NCBI GenBank assembly: GCA_035696245.1
Contig: DASRQW010000493.1
Location: 1 to 35,227, forward strand
Direction: 5' to 3'
Source: Longimicrobiaceae bacterium
GTDB taxonomy: Bacteria > Gemmatimonadota > Gemmatimonadetes > Longimicrobiales > Longimicrobiaceae
Length of the DNA: 35,227 nt
Part shown: piece by piece, positions 1 to 10,570 of the stretch
Position numbering within the stretch: position 1 is the stretch's first letter
Layout: each line of letters begins with the position of its first letter
Program-made: the position numbers and the translations under genes
The notes under the pieces: generated by a model
Told to the model about the DNA's origin: nothing
Databases searched by the model: none
The model's input: the letters and a program-made list of their open reading frames with translations, nothing else

Positions 1-62
1 GGGGGAGGGGAGCTGGATCACGGTAGCGGAAAGACTTGCGTCGTAGGGTGGATGCGAAGCGG

Positions 63-84
63 ACCGCGGATCGGAATCCGCGGT
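63..84 (-). terminator. Hairpin downstream of the UMF1 permease gene
   Basis: A perfect 9-bp stem (ACCGCGGAT / ATCCGCGGT) with a 4-nt loop lies about 30 nt beyond the stop codon of the minus-strand permease. No T-run follows on the minus strand, so a role as terminator is inferred from position and symmetry only. Confidence 0.4.
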
Positions 85-115
85 TCGGTGGGCATCTCAC
101 GTTGCCCTGGACCGA

Positions 116-1462
116 TTAGGCCAGGTCGGGGCCTTCCCACTTGCGGGGGGCGTCGTTCACGGGGCGGAGGATGAAGTAGGCGGCGAAGATCATCAGCATC
201 AGGACGAGGACGGAGATGCCCTGGCCTACGGCGGGCTTCATGCCCAGGCGCTGGATGGTGAACCACGTCGTCGCGGCCCACACGAGCGGGCCGGTGATGG
301 CGGAGAAGCGGCCGACCATGCCGTACAGGCCGTAGAACTCGCCGATGCGCGCGGGTGGGGTCAGGCGCAGCATGTACGGCCGGTCCGCCGCCCACACGCC
401 GCCCAAGCAGAAGCCCGCGGCGGCGGCGACCAGGAAGAGCGTCCACAGCGGCAGGCCCAGGATGCCCACCGCGCCCGCCCCGGCGAAGATCGCCATCCAG
501 CAGAGCAGCACCGCGGTGAGCGTGCGCTTGGGGCCCAGGCGGTCCGTCATCCATCCCCAGAAGAAGCCGCCCACGATGGCGAAGGCGATGGCGACGGCCA
601 TGATCTTGGGCGCTTTCGCCTGCCCGTCGGCCTCGCTGAGGCCGGTGCTGACGGCCACGTTCACCGTGTACAGCACCATGATGCTGATCACGGTGTTGAT
701 GGAGTCCGTGTAGAAGATGCGGCCCACGAGGAACCGCAGCAGCCCCGGGTAGCGCCCGCCCGAGCGCAGCGTGCGGATGGTCTCGCGCGTGGACTCCACC
801 GCCATGGCCGGGGTGATGGGGCGCGGGTTGGGGTTGCCGCGCTCGCGCATCCAGAAGAAGCAGGGCAGGGCGAAGAGCAGGAAGGCGCCGCCGATGGCGG
901 TGAAGAGCACCGGCTTCGGCTGGTCGCGCAGCAGGTAGCCCAGCCCGAGGGCCACGAACGAGCCCAGGTAGCCCAGCCCCACGCCGATGCCGCCGATCTT
1001 GCCGCGCGTCTCCTCGGTGCTCACCTCGGGCAGCAGCGCGTCGTAGAACTGGAGGCCGGCCTGGTAGGCGATGTTGGCGACGATGAAGAAGACGGCGGTG
1101 AGCGTGAACCCGGCCCGCGCGAGCAGCGCCGTGAAGAAGACGCACACCAGCGTGCTCACCACCAGGAACGGCATGCGGCGCCGCGCGCGGTCGGTCATGG
1201 CGCCCAGCAGCGGCGACAGCACGAAGATGAACGCCATGGAGATGCCGGTGATCACGCCGTACGACGCGTCCGCACGCTGGGGGCCCACCTGCTCGCGCAC
1301 CCAGAGCGAGAAGTACACCGAGATCACACCCATGCTGAAGATGGTGTTCGCCAGGTCGTAGAGCCACCAGCCCGCCACCGCGCGCCGGGTGATGACGTGC
1401 GGCGGGCGATGAGGCGTTTCCGGCAGCGCCTCGGCGGGCGGGATGTCGTTCTCCAGCTTCAT
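116..1462 (-). CDS. UMF1/Atg22-like MFS permease
   Basis: Polytopic inner-membrane transporter of 448 residues, consistent with a 12-helix major facilitator. Near the N-terminus the motif WWLYDLANTIFS is typical of the UMF1 family (bacterial relatives of yeast Atg22), and the loop after the second helix pair carries a GAMTDRARRR motif equivalent to the MFS G-x-x-x-D-R-x-G-R signature. A second copy, MTDRLGPKR, lies in the C-terminal half, as expected from the internal duplication. An AGAGGA ribosome-binding site precedes the ATG. The acyltransferase gene lies 78 bp upstream on the same strand, so co-transcription is possible. The substrate cannot be read from sequence; Atg22 exports amino acids from the vacuole, but bacterial members are largely uncharacterised. 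Confidence 0.88.
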   Translation of the reverse strand: MKLENDIPPAEALPETPHRPPHVITRRAVAGWWLYDLANTIFSMGVISVYFSLWVREQVGPQRADASYGVITGISMAFIFVLSPLLGAMTDRARRRMPFLVVSTLVCVFFTALLARAGFTLTAVFFIVANIAYQAGLQFYDALLPEVSTEETRGKIGGIGVGLGYLGSFVALGLGYLLRDQPKPVLFTAIGGAFLLFALPCFFWMRERGNPNPRPITPAMAVESTRETIRTLRSGGRYPGLLRFLVGRIFYTDSINTVISIMVLYTVNVAVSTGLSEADGQAKAPKIMAVAIAFAIVGGFFWGWMTDRLGPKRTLTAVLLCWMAIFAGAGAVGILGLPLWTLFLVAAAAGFCLGGVWAADRPYMLRLTPPARIGEFYGLYGMVGRFSAITGPLVWAATTWFTIQRLGMKPAVGQGISVLVLMLMIFAAYFILRPVNDAPRKWEGPDLA

Positions 1463-1540
1463 GCGCGGTCCTCTCGGATCGGGGAAGTCGGGGGGGATGC
1501 TGTGCGGCCGGGAGATGCGCGGCGGGCGGGCCCTCGCGCG

Positions 1541-2851
1541 TCAGGCGGTGGCGTGTTCGCGAAGCGCGCCGATGCGCACGGCCAGGTCGCGCTGGCGCTG
1601 GCGGAGCGCGAGGATGGTCTCGCGGCGGCGGGCGCGCAGGAAAAAGCGCCTCGCCTCGCCCGTGGCGCGCTCCCAGCGGTCCGCGACGAGCACGGTGACG
1701 AAGGCGACGGCGGGGAGCGCCACGAGAGCGGCGAGGCCGGCGATCCAGCCCCAGCGCCACGCGGCGAGCCCGGCCAGCAGCAGCGTCCACGCGACGTGGA
1801 AGATGCCGCCCATCAGCAGCTTGTACGTGGCGCGCACGTCGCGCTCCGGCCTCGCGCGTGCCTCCGCGACGCCGGTGAGGCGGTACGGCAGGTAGAAGAG
1901 GACGATGCCGATCGCGGCGGCCGGCGCGCCCAGCAGGAAGAACGCGAGCTGCCGGAAGACCCACGCGGCGGCGACCTTCGCGTCCGGCCCGGCGAGCTGG
2001 TCCGGCCGCATGCCCAGCACGCGCAGCAGCCGCCCGTGCGCACGCACGTCGCGCGCGAGGTCGGTCCAGTCCCCGCCGCCGCGGGCGCGCAGGTCCGCCA
2101 GCCGCCCGGTGATCTCGCGGATGCCGGCGACGCGGCGCGCGGGCGAGGGATCGGCCGCGTGCTCGGCGGCGAATACGGCCTCGGCCGTCTCCACGAGCGG
2201 CGCGTCTTCCCAGCGGGCGAGGTTGACGGTGACGTCGTGCAGCGCCTCGTCGATGCGGCGGGTCAGCTCGCGCACCGCATCTACGTCATCTTCACCCGCG
2301 TGCGCCAGGTCGTCCCACTCGACCAAGCTGCCGACGAGCGCGAACGCGTCGGAGCGGAACGTCTCCTTCTCCGGAAGCGAGAGGCCGACGGGGACGATGG
2401 GGAACGCGCCGCCCAGCAGCTGCGCCGCGCCCAGGGCGATGCGCGCGGCGCCCGTCTTGAGCGGCACGAGCGCGGGCTCGCTGTGGCTGGTGCCCTCGGG
2501 GAAGATGCCGACTGCGGCGCCCGCCGCCAGTGCGTCGTGCACGGCGCGGAAGGTGTTCTCGTTCTGGCCCATCGCCGCGGGATCGTCGGTCTTGCGGTAC
2601 ACGGGGATGGAGCCGGAGCCGCGGATCAGCCAGCCCACGAGCGCGTCGGTGAAGAGCGGCGCCTTCGCCAGGAACCGCACCGGCCGCCGCGCGACGGACA
2701 CGACCATCGCCGGGTCGAGCAGCGAGTTCGGGTGGTTCGCCACCAGCAACGCCGGTCCGCGCTCCGGCACGCGCTGGCCTCCCGCCTCGAAGCGGTAGAA
2801 GACGCGCAGCGCGAGCGCGGATACCTGCGAGAAGACGGGGAGAAGCCACAC
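1541..2851 (-). CDS. PlsC-type lysophospholipid/glycerol-phosphate acyltransferase
   Basis: Membrane-associated acyltransferase expected to acylate glycerol-3-phosphate or a lysophospholipid. The catalytic block reads ANHPNSLLDP, followed by FPEGTSHSEP, the glycerol-phosphate binding motif of the PlsC/GPAT superfamily. His and Asp of the first block are separated by five residues instead of the usual four, as I recall for yeast Gpt2/Sct1-like relatives. The C-terminal half adds hydrophobic segments (AWVFRQLAFFLLGAPAAAI; LLLAGLAAWRWGWIAGL) and a basic coiled tail. The start is uncertain: the frame is open upstream to 3352, overlapping the divergent hydrolase gene. I chose GTG at 2851, just before the first hydrophobic segment; ATG at 2995 is the alternative and would add 48 Pro/Arg-rich residues. 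Confidence 0.82.
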   Translation of the reverse strand: MWLLPVFSQVSALALRVFYRFEAGGQRVPERGPALLVANHPNSLLDPAMVVSVARRPVRFLAKAPLFTDALVGWLIRGSGSIPVYRKTDDPAAMGQNENTFRAVHDALAAGAAVGIFPEGTSHSEPALVPLKTGAARIALGAAQLLGGAFPIVPVGLSLPEKETFRSDAFALVGSLVEWDDLAHAGEDDVDAVRELTRRIDEALHDVTVNLARWEDAPLVETAEAVFAAEHAADPSPARRVAGIREITGRLADLRARGGGDWTDLARDVRAHGRLLRVLGMRPDQLAGPDAKVAAAWVFRQLAFFLLGAPAAAIGIVLFYLPYRLTGVAEARARPERDVRATYKLLMGGIFHVAWTLLLAGLAAWRWGWIAGLAALVALPAVAFVTVLVADRWERATGEARRFFLRARRRETILALRQRQRDLAVRIGALREHATA

Positions 2852-2882
2852 GGTCGGGGAGGGGGGGCCGGGTCGCGTCGTT

Positions 2883-2945
2883 GGCGCGCCAGGGATCGGC
2901 GCGCCGGAGAGGGTGCCGGGAATATCGCCGCCGCCATGGCGGCGG
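2883..2945. repeat. Palindromes in the divergent intergenic region
   Basis: Two GGCGCGCC palindromes (2883-2890 and 2898-2905) and an 18-bp perfect palindrome centred on CCATGG (2928-2945) lie between the acyltransferase and the hydrolase. They would form hairpins in the leader of the acyltransferase transcript. No convincing promoter was found in the 290-bp gap. Confidence 0.4.
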
Positions 2946-3140
2946 GGAAGAGGCTGCGCCGGCCGACGGCCCTCCGACGACAGGAAGATGCGCATCCTCT
3001 TCGTCCGGATTGGGGCGAAGCACGGTTGCGCTTTCGACGCCAAGCCGAGACGCGGCGGGCTTGTCGCACCTCTGCGCGCGGACGATCTTCCGCCGGTGAC
3101 GCCGCGGGGGCATGCGGCTGGCGGACACACGGGAAGCCCA

Positions 3141-4211
3141 ATGACCCACATCTCCTTCACGCCCCGCCCGTTCCAGCCCGCCTGGTGGCTTCGCGGCGCC
3201 CACGCGCAGACGGTCGCGGGCCGCTTCCTGCGGCACATGCCCGCGCCCGCATTCCGCCGCGAGCGCGTGGAGACGCCGGACGGCGACTTCATCGACCTCG
3301 ACTTCGCGGACGTGCCGGGCGCCGGGCCGCATTCGCCGCTGGCCGTCGTCATCCACGGGCTGGAGGGCAGCGGCGCGTCGGCCTACGTGGTCGAGACGTG
3401 CCGCCAGCTCGCTGAGCGGGGGATTCGCGGCGTGGCGATGAACTTCCGCTCGTGCAGCGGCGAGCCCAACCGCACCGCGCGCTTCTACCACGCGGGCGAC
3501 ACGGCGGACCTCGCGCTCGTGCTCGACCTCCTAGCCGAGCGTTTTCCAGCGGCGCCCATCGGCGCCGCCGGCTTCTCGCTGGGCGCCAACGTGCTGCTCA
3601 AGTATCTCGGCGAGCGTGGCGAGGATGCGCGCGGCCGAGTCCGGGCCGCGGTCGCCGTCTCGGTCCCGTTCGACCTCTCGGCGGGCGCGGACCACCTGGA
3701 GGCCAGCGCGGTGGGACGCTTCTACACGTCCGTCTTCCTGCGCTCGTTGCGCGACAAGTTCGACGCCAAGGGCGGGATGATGGACGGCACGTGCGACGCG
3801 GGCCGGGTGCGCGCCGCACGCAGCTTCCGCGATTTCGACGATGCGGCGACGGCGCGGCTGCACGGCTTCACCGGCGCGGACCACTACTACGCGCAGTCCA
3901 GCTCCGCCCGCTTCGTCGCCGCCGTTCGGGTGCCCACGCTCATCCTGCACTCCGCGGACGACCCGTTCCTCCCCGCGAGCGCCATCCCCCGCGACGCGAT
4001 CCGCGCGAATCCGCACGTCGCCGCCGCCATCACCGACCACGGCGGCCACGTCGGCTTCATCGCCGGCAGCCCGTGGCGCCCGGACTTCTGGGCCGAGTCC
4101 GAAGCCGCCCGGTTCCTCGCGCAGCATCTACCATCGGGCGATTCGGTAGATGCGCATCTACCGGCCGATCCGCTCGACGCCGGTGCGCGGATGATGGAAG
4201 TCGCGGAGTAG
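3141..4211 (+). CDS. YheT-type alpha/beta-fold hydrolase
   Basis: Cytoplasmic alpha/beta hydrolase of 356 residues. The N-terminus FQPAWWLRGAHAQTV is the signature opening of the YheT (COG0429) family. The oxyanion region is HGLEGSG, the nucleophile elbow is GFSLGAN (Ser about 146), the acidic residue is in SADDPFLP (about 273) and the catalytic His is in HGGHVGF (about 303). ATG 3141 was chosen because it opens the conserved domain and is preceded by GGGAAG; the frame is open upstream to 2913. The last 25 residues or so are encoded by a stretch containing three copies of the local CATCTACC repeat motif and look like a non-conserved extension. The substrate is unknown; YheT relatives are putative esterases. 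Confidence 0.88.
   Translation: MTHISFTPRPFQPAWWLRGAHAQTVAGRFLRHMPAPAFRRERVETPDGDFIDLDFADVPGAGPHSPLAVVIHGLEGSGASAYVVETCRQLAERGIRGVAMNFRSCSGEPNRTARFYHAGDTADLALVLDLLAERFPAAPIGAAGFSLGANVLLKYLGERGEDARGRVRAAVAVSVPFDLSAGADHLEASAVGRFYTSVFLRSLRDKFDAKGGMMDGTCDAGRVRAARSFRDFDDAATARLHGFTGADHYYAQSSSARFVAAVRVPTLILHSADDPFLPASAIPRDAIRANPHVAAAITDHGGHVGFIAGSPWRPDFWAESEAARFLAQHLPSGDSVDAHLPADPLDAGARMMEVAE
4122..4166. repeat. Cluster of CATCTACC-type motifs inside the hydrolase 3' end
   Basis: CATCTACC and GGTAGATG form an 8-bp inverted pair separated by about 12 nt, followed by a third copy (CATCTACCGG). The same motif recurs in many intergenic gaps of the window. Here it lies within the terminal codons of a gene. 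Confidence 0.5.
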
Positions 4212-4234
4212 GCAAGGGATTCGCAGGGGCAGGG

Positions 4235-4290
4235 CTGGCGGTTGAAACCGCGGCAACACCTGCGCAAAGTCCGCCTTCGCGGACTAACTG
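4235..4290 (+). repeat. Two-hairpin repeat R1, copy 1
   Basis: This repeat of about 55 bp has two hairpins: GCGGTT-GA-AACCGC, then AGTCCGC-CTTC-GCGGACT. Related copies lie at 12618-12673, 12814-12868 and, inverted, at 19138-19188. It occupies the gap between the hydrolase and the DUF155 gene (4212-4427). Confidence 0.8.
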
Positions 4291-4336
4291 CGAGAGATAG
4301 CCGGGCTGAAGCTGCGACGCACGACGATGCTCCGCC

Positions 4337-4408
4337 AACCCTCTCCCACGCTGTCGTGGGGGAGGGTCGTCGAGCCCGAGCGAGGCGGGGAGGGGGCGCC
4401 CTTCCGCT
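4337..4408 (+). repeat. GC-rich repeat R2, copy 1
   Basis: A CAACCCTCTCCCAC / GTGGGGGAGGGT imperfect palindrome followed by a GAGCCCGAGCGAGGCGGGGA tail. It lies 46 bp after R1 copy 1, the same order and nearly the same spacing as at 12618-12780. Other R2 copies are at 12718-12780, within 13110-13168, within 18912-18970, and at 29013-29075. Confidence 0.7.
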
Positions 4409-4427
4409 ATCCACCACACATCTCCCG

Positions 4428-5588
4428 ATGCCGGATTCCGAGCAGGCGAGCACCGATCAGCCCCCAATCGCGCCCGACACCGCGGCCGCCGCGTTGGTGA
4501 TCGTGCGCGCGGCGACGGTGCGCGTGATCCGCATCTTCGACGTGGCGGAAGAGGTGGACCTGGCGGCGGTGGAGAAGCTGCTGGCCGGGCGCGCGTCGGT
4601 GGCGCGCATCCGCCTGTCGCGCGTGGAGCCCAAGGCCATCGCCTTCGACGATCCGCCCGTGGTCACCGACCTGCTGGCGAGCGCGCTGGACGTGCGGGGC
4701 GAACGAGCGGAGACGCGGGCGACGGCACGGATCCACGCCTTCGGCATCGTGTCGCTCTCCATCGAGGTGGCGCTGCCGCACGCGATGGAGTGGCCGCGCT
4801 TCGAGACCTTCGCGCGCGAGGCCGAGCGCGAGGCGGCGGCGCTTCCGTTCTGGCGCACGGCGCTGGACGACCTGCTCCGCGCGCTGGCGCCCGCGCTCGA
4901 CCAGCCCACGCCCACGCGCATGGAGGAGGACTACGCCATCGTCACCGTGCGCGACCTCCGGGCGCCGGTGCGCGCGTCGGCGCTGGCCACGGCCGTGGAC
5001 CTCGTCCCGCTCCTCACGCACGACGCCCGGCCGCTCAGCGAGGCCGCCCGCCGCGACGTGCTGCGCCACGCGCTGTCGTACTACGAGGACGACCTGGTGG
5101 TGCTGAGCTGGGAGCGCGCGCTGGTGGTGGAGCCGCAGCCGGACGACGACGTCTCGGACGTGCTGGAGGTCGCCAACGCGCAGCTGCTGGAGCTGCGCTA
5201 CTACGACGCGCTGCTGGACCGCGAGCTGCCGCGCATGTACCGGCTGGCCGCCGCCGTGCGCCGCCGCACCGCGCTGCGCCAGAACCGCTTCGCCAGCGCC
5301 GCCAACCAGATGCGCGGCCTGGTGGCCGAGGTCACGCAGATCACCGAGAAGGTGGACAACGCCATCAAGGTCACCGACGACGTGTACCTGGCGCGCGTGT
5401 ACGGCGCCGCATTGGAGCAGTTCCGCATGCGCTTCTGGACGGGCTCCATAGACCGCAAGCTGTCGCTGATCCGCGACACCTACACGGCTCTGTACGACGA
5501 GGCCGTCGCCACGCGGGCGGAGTGGATGGAGACGGCCATCCTGCTGCTCATCCTGCTGGAGGTCGTGGTGGCACTGATCCGGCACTGA
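4428..5588 (+). CDS. RMD1/YagE family (DUF155) membrane-anchored protein
   Basis: Protein of 386 residues matching the DUF155 family, whose eukaryotic members RMD1/RMND1 are mitochondrial and support mitochondrial translation; bacterial function is not established. The family core SYYEDDLVVLSWERALVV lies about residue 215, followed by a long charged helical region (LLELRYYDALLDRELPRMY). One transmembrane helix sits at the extreme C-terminus (AILLLILLEVVVALI), so the bulk of the protein should be cytoplasmic, tail-anchored. The start at ATG 4428 is chosen after the R1/R2 repeats; the frame is open upstream only through repeat sequence, and no good Shine-Dalgarno is visible. The HD-domain gene follows after 79 bp. 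Confidence 0.82.
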   Translation: MPDSEQASTDQPPIAPDTAAAALVIVRAATVRVIRIFDVAEEVDLAAVEKLLAGRASVARIRLSRVEPKAIAFDDPPVVTDLLASALDVRGERAETRATARIHAFGIVSLSIEVALPHAMEWPRFETFAREAEREAAALPFWRTALDDLLRALAPALDQPTPTRMEEDYAIVTVRDLRAPVRASALATAVDLVPLLTHDARPLSEAARRDVLRHALSYYEDDLVVLSWERALVVEPQPDDDVSDVLEVANAQLLELRYYDALLDRELPRMYRLAAAVRRRTALRQNRFASAANQMRGLVAEVTQITEKVDNAIKVTDDVYLARVYGAALEQFRMRFWTGSIDRKLSLIRDTYTALYDEAVATRAEWMETAILLLILLEVVVALIRH

Positions 5589-5667
5589 CGGGCGGGCGGA
5601 TCGCGCGCCGTGGGGTACGAAGAGACGGACGAAGGACGAGAACGGACCAGAACGGGAGACGGACGGA

Positions 5668-6516
5668 ATGTCGGAAGTGCTTACACCGGAAGAATATCGC
5701 GCGGAGTTCGGGCGCACCGTGGCCGAGCGGTTCGCCAACCGCCTCACGCTGAACGTGCCCAGCCGCGGCAACAAGAAGGTGGAGAAGCTGATCGGGCTGA
5801 TCAACGCGGACGAGGAGCTGTACGCGCTGTGGCTGGCGGCCAACGTGAACGCCGTGGAGCGGCTGGGGATGACCGACCACGGCCCCGTGCACGTGAAGAT
5901 CGTGATGAACATCGCCGTCAAGCTGCTGCGCGTGCTCACCGAGCACGGCGTGGCGCCCGGCGTGGTCACCAACTACGGCATGGGGAACGACGACGCCGAG
6001 GTGGTGGTGATCCTCGCCGCGCTGCTGCACGACACGGGCATGTCCATCCACCGCAGCGACCACGAGGGCTTCTCGCTCTTCGTGGCGCAGGGGAAGATCA
6101 AGGAGCTGCTGGCGGAGCTGTACGATGTGCCCACCGCCACCGTGCTGCGCAGCGAGGTTCTGCACGCCATCATCGCCCACCGCTCCGGCGGCAAGCCGCT
6201 CACCGTGGAGGCCGGCGTGGTGCGCGTGGCCGATGCGCTGGACATGGCCAAGGGCCGCTCGCGCATCCCGTTCGCACAGGGCTCCACCAGCATCCACTCC
6301 ATCTCCGCCGCGGCCATCGAGGGCGTGACCATCGAGGCGGGCACGGCCAAGCCGGTGCGCCTGCGCATCGAGATGTCCAACTCCGCCGGCGTCTTCCAGC
6401 TGGACCAGCTCTTCCGCGAGAAGCTGAAGGGCAGCGGCCTGGAGCCCTACGTAGAGGTGGAAGCCCATATCGAAGGCGAGGCCGAGAAGCGCCTCCTCAC
6501 CAGCTTCCACCTGTAG
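5668..6516 (+). CDS. HD-domain phosphohydrolase
   Basis: Soluble 282-residue protein with a complete-looking HD metal site: His in DHGPVHVKIV (71/75), the HD pair in ALLHDTGMS (121-122), His171 in IIAHRSGG and Asp in RVADALD (189-192). HD proteins of this kind hydrolyse phosphate esters of nucleotides or related compounds; the exact substrate cannot be told. The C-terminal third (FQLDQLFREKLKGSGLEPY) is not part of the HD core. ATG 5668 is preceded by GGGAGACGG. The putative molybdenum-carrier gene follows after 11 bp, so they probably share a transcript. Confidence 0.85.
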   Translation: MSEVLTPEEYRAEFGRTVAERFANRLTLNVPSRGNKKVEKLIGLINADEELYALWLAANVNAVERLGMTDHGPVHVKIVMNIAVKLLRVLTEHGVAPGVVTNYGMGNDDAEVVVILAALLHDTGMSIHRSDHEGFSLFVAQGKIKELLAELYDVPTATVLRSEVLHAIIAHRSGGKPLTVEAGVVRVADALDMAKGRSRIPFAQGSTSIHSISAAAIEGVTIEAGTAKPVRLRIEMSNSAGVFQLDQLFREKLKGSGLEPYVEVEAHIEGEAEKRLLTSFHL

Positions 6517-6527
6517 ATGGCCGGCTG

Positions 6528-7007
6528 ATGGAAGCGGTGCTGCCGGTGCACGCCCGCGTCATCGTCTCCGGCGGGCAGACGGGCGTGGACCGCGCGGCGC
6601 TGGACGTGGCGATGGAGCTCGGATACGGAGTCGGCGGCTGGTGCCCGGCCGGACGCCTGGCGGAAGATGGACCCATCGACCCGCGCTATCCGCTTCGTGA
6701 GACGCCGTCGGCCGACGCTGCGCAGCGGACGGAGTGGAACGTGCGGGATGCGGACGGGACGGCGGTCCTGGTATCCGATGCGGCGAGCGCGGGGACGGAC
6801 CTCACCGTGGCGACCGTGCGGCGGCTGGGAAAGCCGCTCTACCTGTGGCACGTGGGCTCGCCGGCGGACGTGGGCGCCTTTCGCCGCCGGATGCAGGTAT
6901 ACCGCGTGCGGACGTTGAACGTCGCCGGCCCGCGCGAGAGCGAGTCGCCCGGCATCTACGCCGCCGCATCCGCGCTGCTCCGCGAGTTGCTGGCGCCCGC
7001 GGGGTGA
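6528..7007 (+). CDS. Putative molybdenum-carrier-like Rossmann protein
   Basis: Small soluble protein of 159 residues. It opens with VIVSGGQTGVDRAALDVAME and continues GGWCPAGRLAEDGPIDPRYPL, the two blocks that define the family labelled putative molybdenum carrier (Pfam MoCo_carrier), related to the LOG/DprA-like nucleotide-binding fold. The family name comes from structural similarity to a molybdenum cofactor carrier, and the biochemical role is not firmly known. ATG 6528 lies 11 bp after the HD gene stop, which supports translational coupling. No other molybdenum cofactor gene is visible in the window. Confidence 0.78.
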   Translation: MEAVLPVHARVIVSGGQTGVDRAALDVAMELGYGVGGWCPAGRLAEDGPIDPRYPLRETPSADAAQRTEWNVRDADGTAVLVSDAASAGTDLTVATVRRLGKPLYLWHVGSPADVGAFRRRMQVYRVRTLNVAGPRESESPGIYAAASALLRELLAPAG

Positions 7008-7181
7008 CGCGTCGCCGTGCGGTTGGGCGGGGACGGCGGTTGTCGGTAGATGTCGGGGTGCCGATTGGCGGAGGATGCGGGGAGGCTGAGACGCAGACGA
7101 GATGAGGATCGTCGGGGCGTTGATTCGGTCGGCGGGGGCGGCGGGGGAAGATTGGCGGAGACCTTCAGCGGTGAGGCGGCG

Positions 7182-7667
7182 ATGGATGGACCGCGAGACG
7201 TTCCGGTGCCGGACCGGCGGGTGAACCGGATGACGCGCGAGCAGCTGCGGGAGACGACGGGCGTGGACGTTCTGCCCGGCGTGGTGAGCCCCGCAGAGCT
7301 GCACGACAGCCTCCGTGCGCACTATCCCGCCGAGCTGCGCGGCACCGAGACCGCCGCCGAGGTGCTGGTGGACGTGGCGCTCGGCTCCGACGGCGAGGTG
7401 GAGCGCGTGGCCGCCGTGGAGCCCGGGCCGGACACGGACGTCCACATGGTACGCGTCGTGGAGGGCCACGTGATCCAGGCGCCGCCCGTGCCGGAAGAGC
7501 ACCGCCCGCTCTTCGCCGCCGCCGCCCGCGACGCGCTCCGGGAGGTGCAGTTCACGCCCGCCCGGCGCGACGGCGAGAACGTGCCCTTCACCCTCCGCAT
7601 GCATGTCCACTTCCGCCCGGCGTGGGGCGCCGCGCCACCTGCCGAGCACGACAGCTCCGACGGATAG
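7182..7667 (+). CDS. TonB C-terminal-domain-like protein without membrane anchor
   Basis: 161-residue protein. The C-terminal 90 residues resemble a TonB_C domain: a VLVDVALGSDGEVERVAAV strand-turn-strand, then ALREVQFTPARRDGENVPF and FTLRMHVHF. Typical TonB proteins have an N-terminal transmembrane helix and a Pro-rich linker; neither is present, even if the frame is extended upstream to 7050. ATG 7182 is chosen because GTGAGG precedes it and the upstream extension is low-complexity Arg/Gly. It may be a stand-alone TonB_C domain or a periplasmic protein whose signal is not recognisable. The function is not assigned. Confidence 0.65.
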   Translation: MDGPRDVPVPDRRVNRMTREQLRETTGVDVLPGVVSPAELHDSLRAHYPAELRGTETAAEVLVDVALGSDGEVERVAAVEPGPDTDVHMVRVVEGHVIQAPPVPEEHRPLFAAAARDALREVQFTPARRDGENVPFTLRMHVHFRPAWGAAPPAEHDSSDG

Positions 7668-7890
7668 GCATCATCACCGCGTCCGTCATCCACCGATCCC
7701 GGCGAGCTGATCCGCTGGAAGCACAGGCACGCCTTTCCGCACCACTTTCCGGCCCCCGCATCTACTCGCCCGGTCTCTCCGACCGAACGGCCGGCATGCT
7801 CAAAGCTCTTGCTCACCGGCCGGTCGATCGATCATCCTCCTCGGAGGTTCGGATTCGTCTCGTGTGCCCACCCGACCATGCGCGAGGTGA

Positions 7891-10218
<2,328 letters not shown>

Positions 10219-10239
10219 CCCCAGCGAAAGAGAACGAGC

Positions 10240-10551
10240 GTGGCTTCGGCAATGATGCTTCAGGTGGGCGGCGGCGGCTCCGCGTGGGTCTCGGTGGTGC
10301 CGCTCGTGATCATGGTGGCCATCTTCTACCTGCTCGTCTTCGTGCCCCAGGCGCGGCAGCGGAAGGCGCACCGGAAGATGGTCTCGTCGCTGTCCAAGGG
10401 CGACCAGGTGGTCACGCTGGGCGGCCTGATCGGTGAGGTGGTGAGCGTGCGCGACGACGTGGTCACGGTGCGCACCGGGCAGGCCGTGGTGGCCGTGGAG
10501 CGCGAGCGGATCGCGCGGCGCACGGGCGGCCCGGCCGCCGCGAAGAAGTAG
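10240..10551 (+). CDS. yajC: Preprotein translocase accessory subunit YajC
   Basis: 103-residue inner-membrane protein, partner of SecD-SecF in protein export. It has one N-terminal transmembrane helix (VVPLVIMVAIFYLLVFVPQ) and the typical YajC continuation RQRKAHRKMVSSLSKGDQVV, then TLGGLIGEVVSV. The GTG at 10240 is used because AAAGAGAA lies just upstream; ATG 10252 is an in-frame alternative. secD and secF are not downstream here; def follows after 19 bp instead. Confidence 0.93.
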   Translation: MASAMMLQVGGGGSAWVSVVPLVIMVAIFYLLVFVPQARQRKAHRKMVSSLSKGDQVVTLGGLIGEVVSVRDDVVTVRTGQAVVAVERERIARRTGGPAAAKK

Positions 10552-10570
10552 CACGGGAGATATTCCGACG

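Noticed and set aside
2988-3140. Upstream start for the YheT-like hydrolase (MRILFVRIGAKHG...)
   Set aside because: It looks superficially like a protein start, but the family begins at the FQPAWWLRGAHAQ region and ATG 3141 has a ribosome-binding site.
1397-3415. Long open frame on the plus strand across the acyltransferase gene
   Set aside because: Arg/Ala/Gly-rich shadow of the minus-strand gene caused by high GC; no motif.
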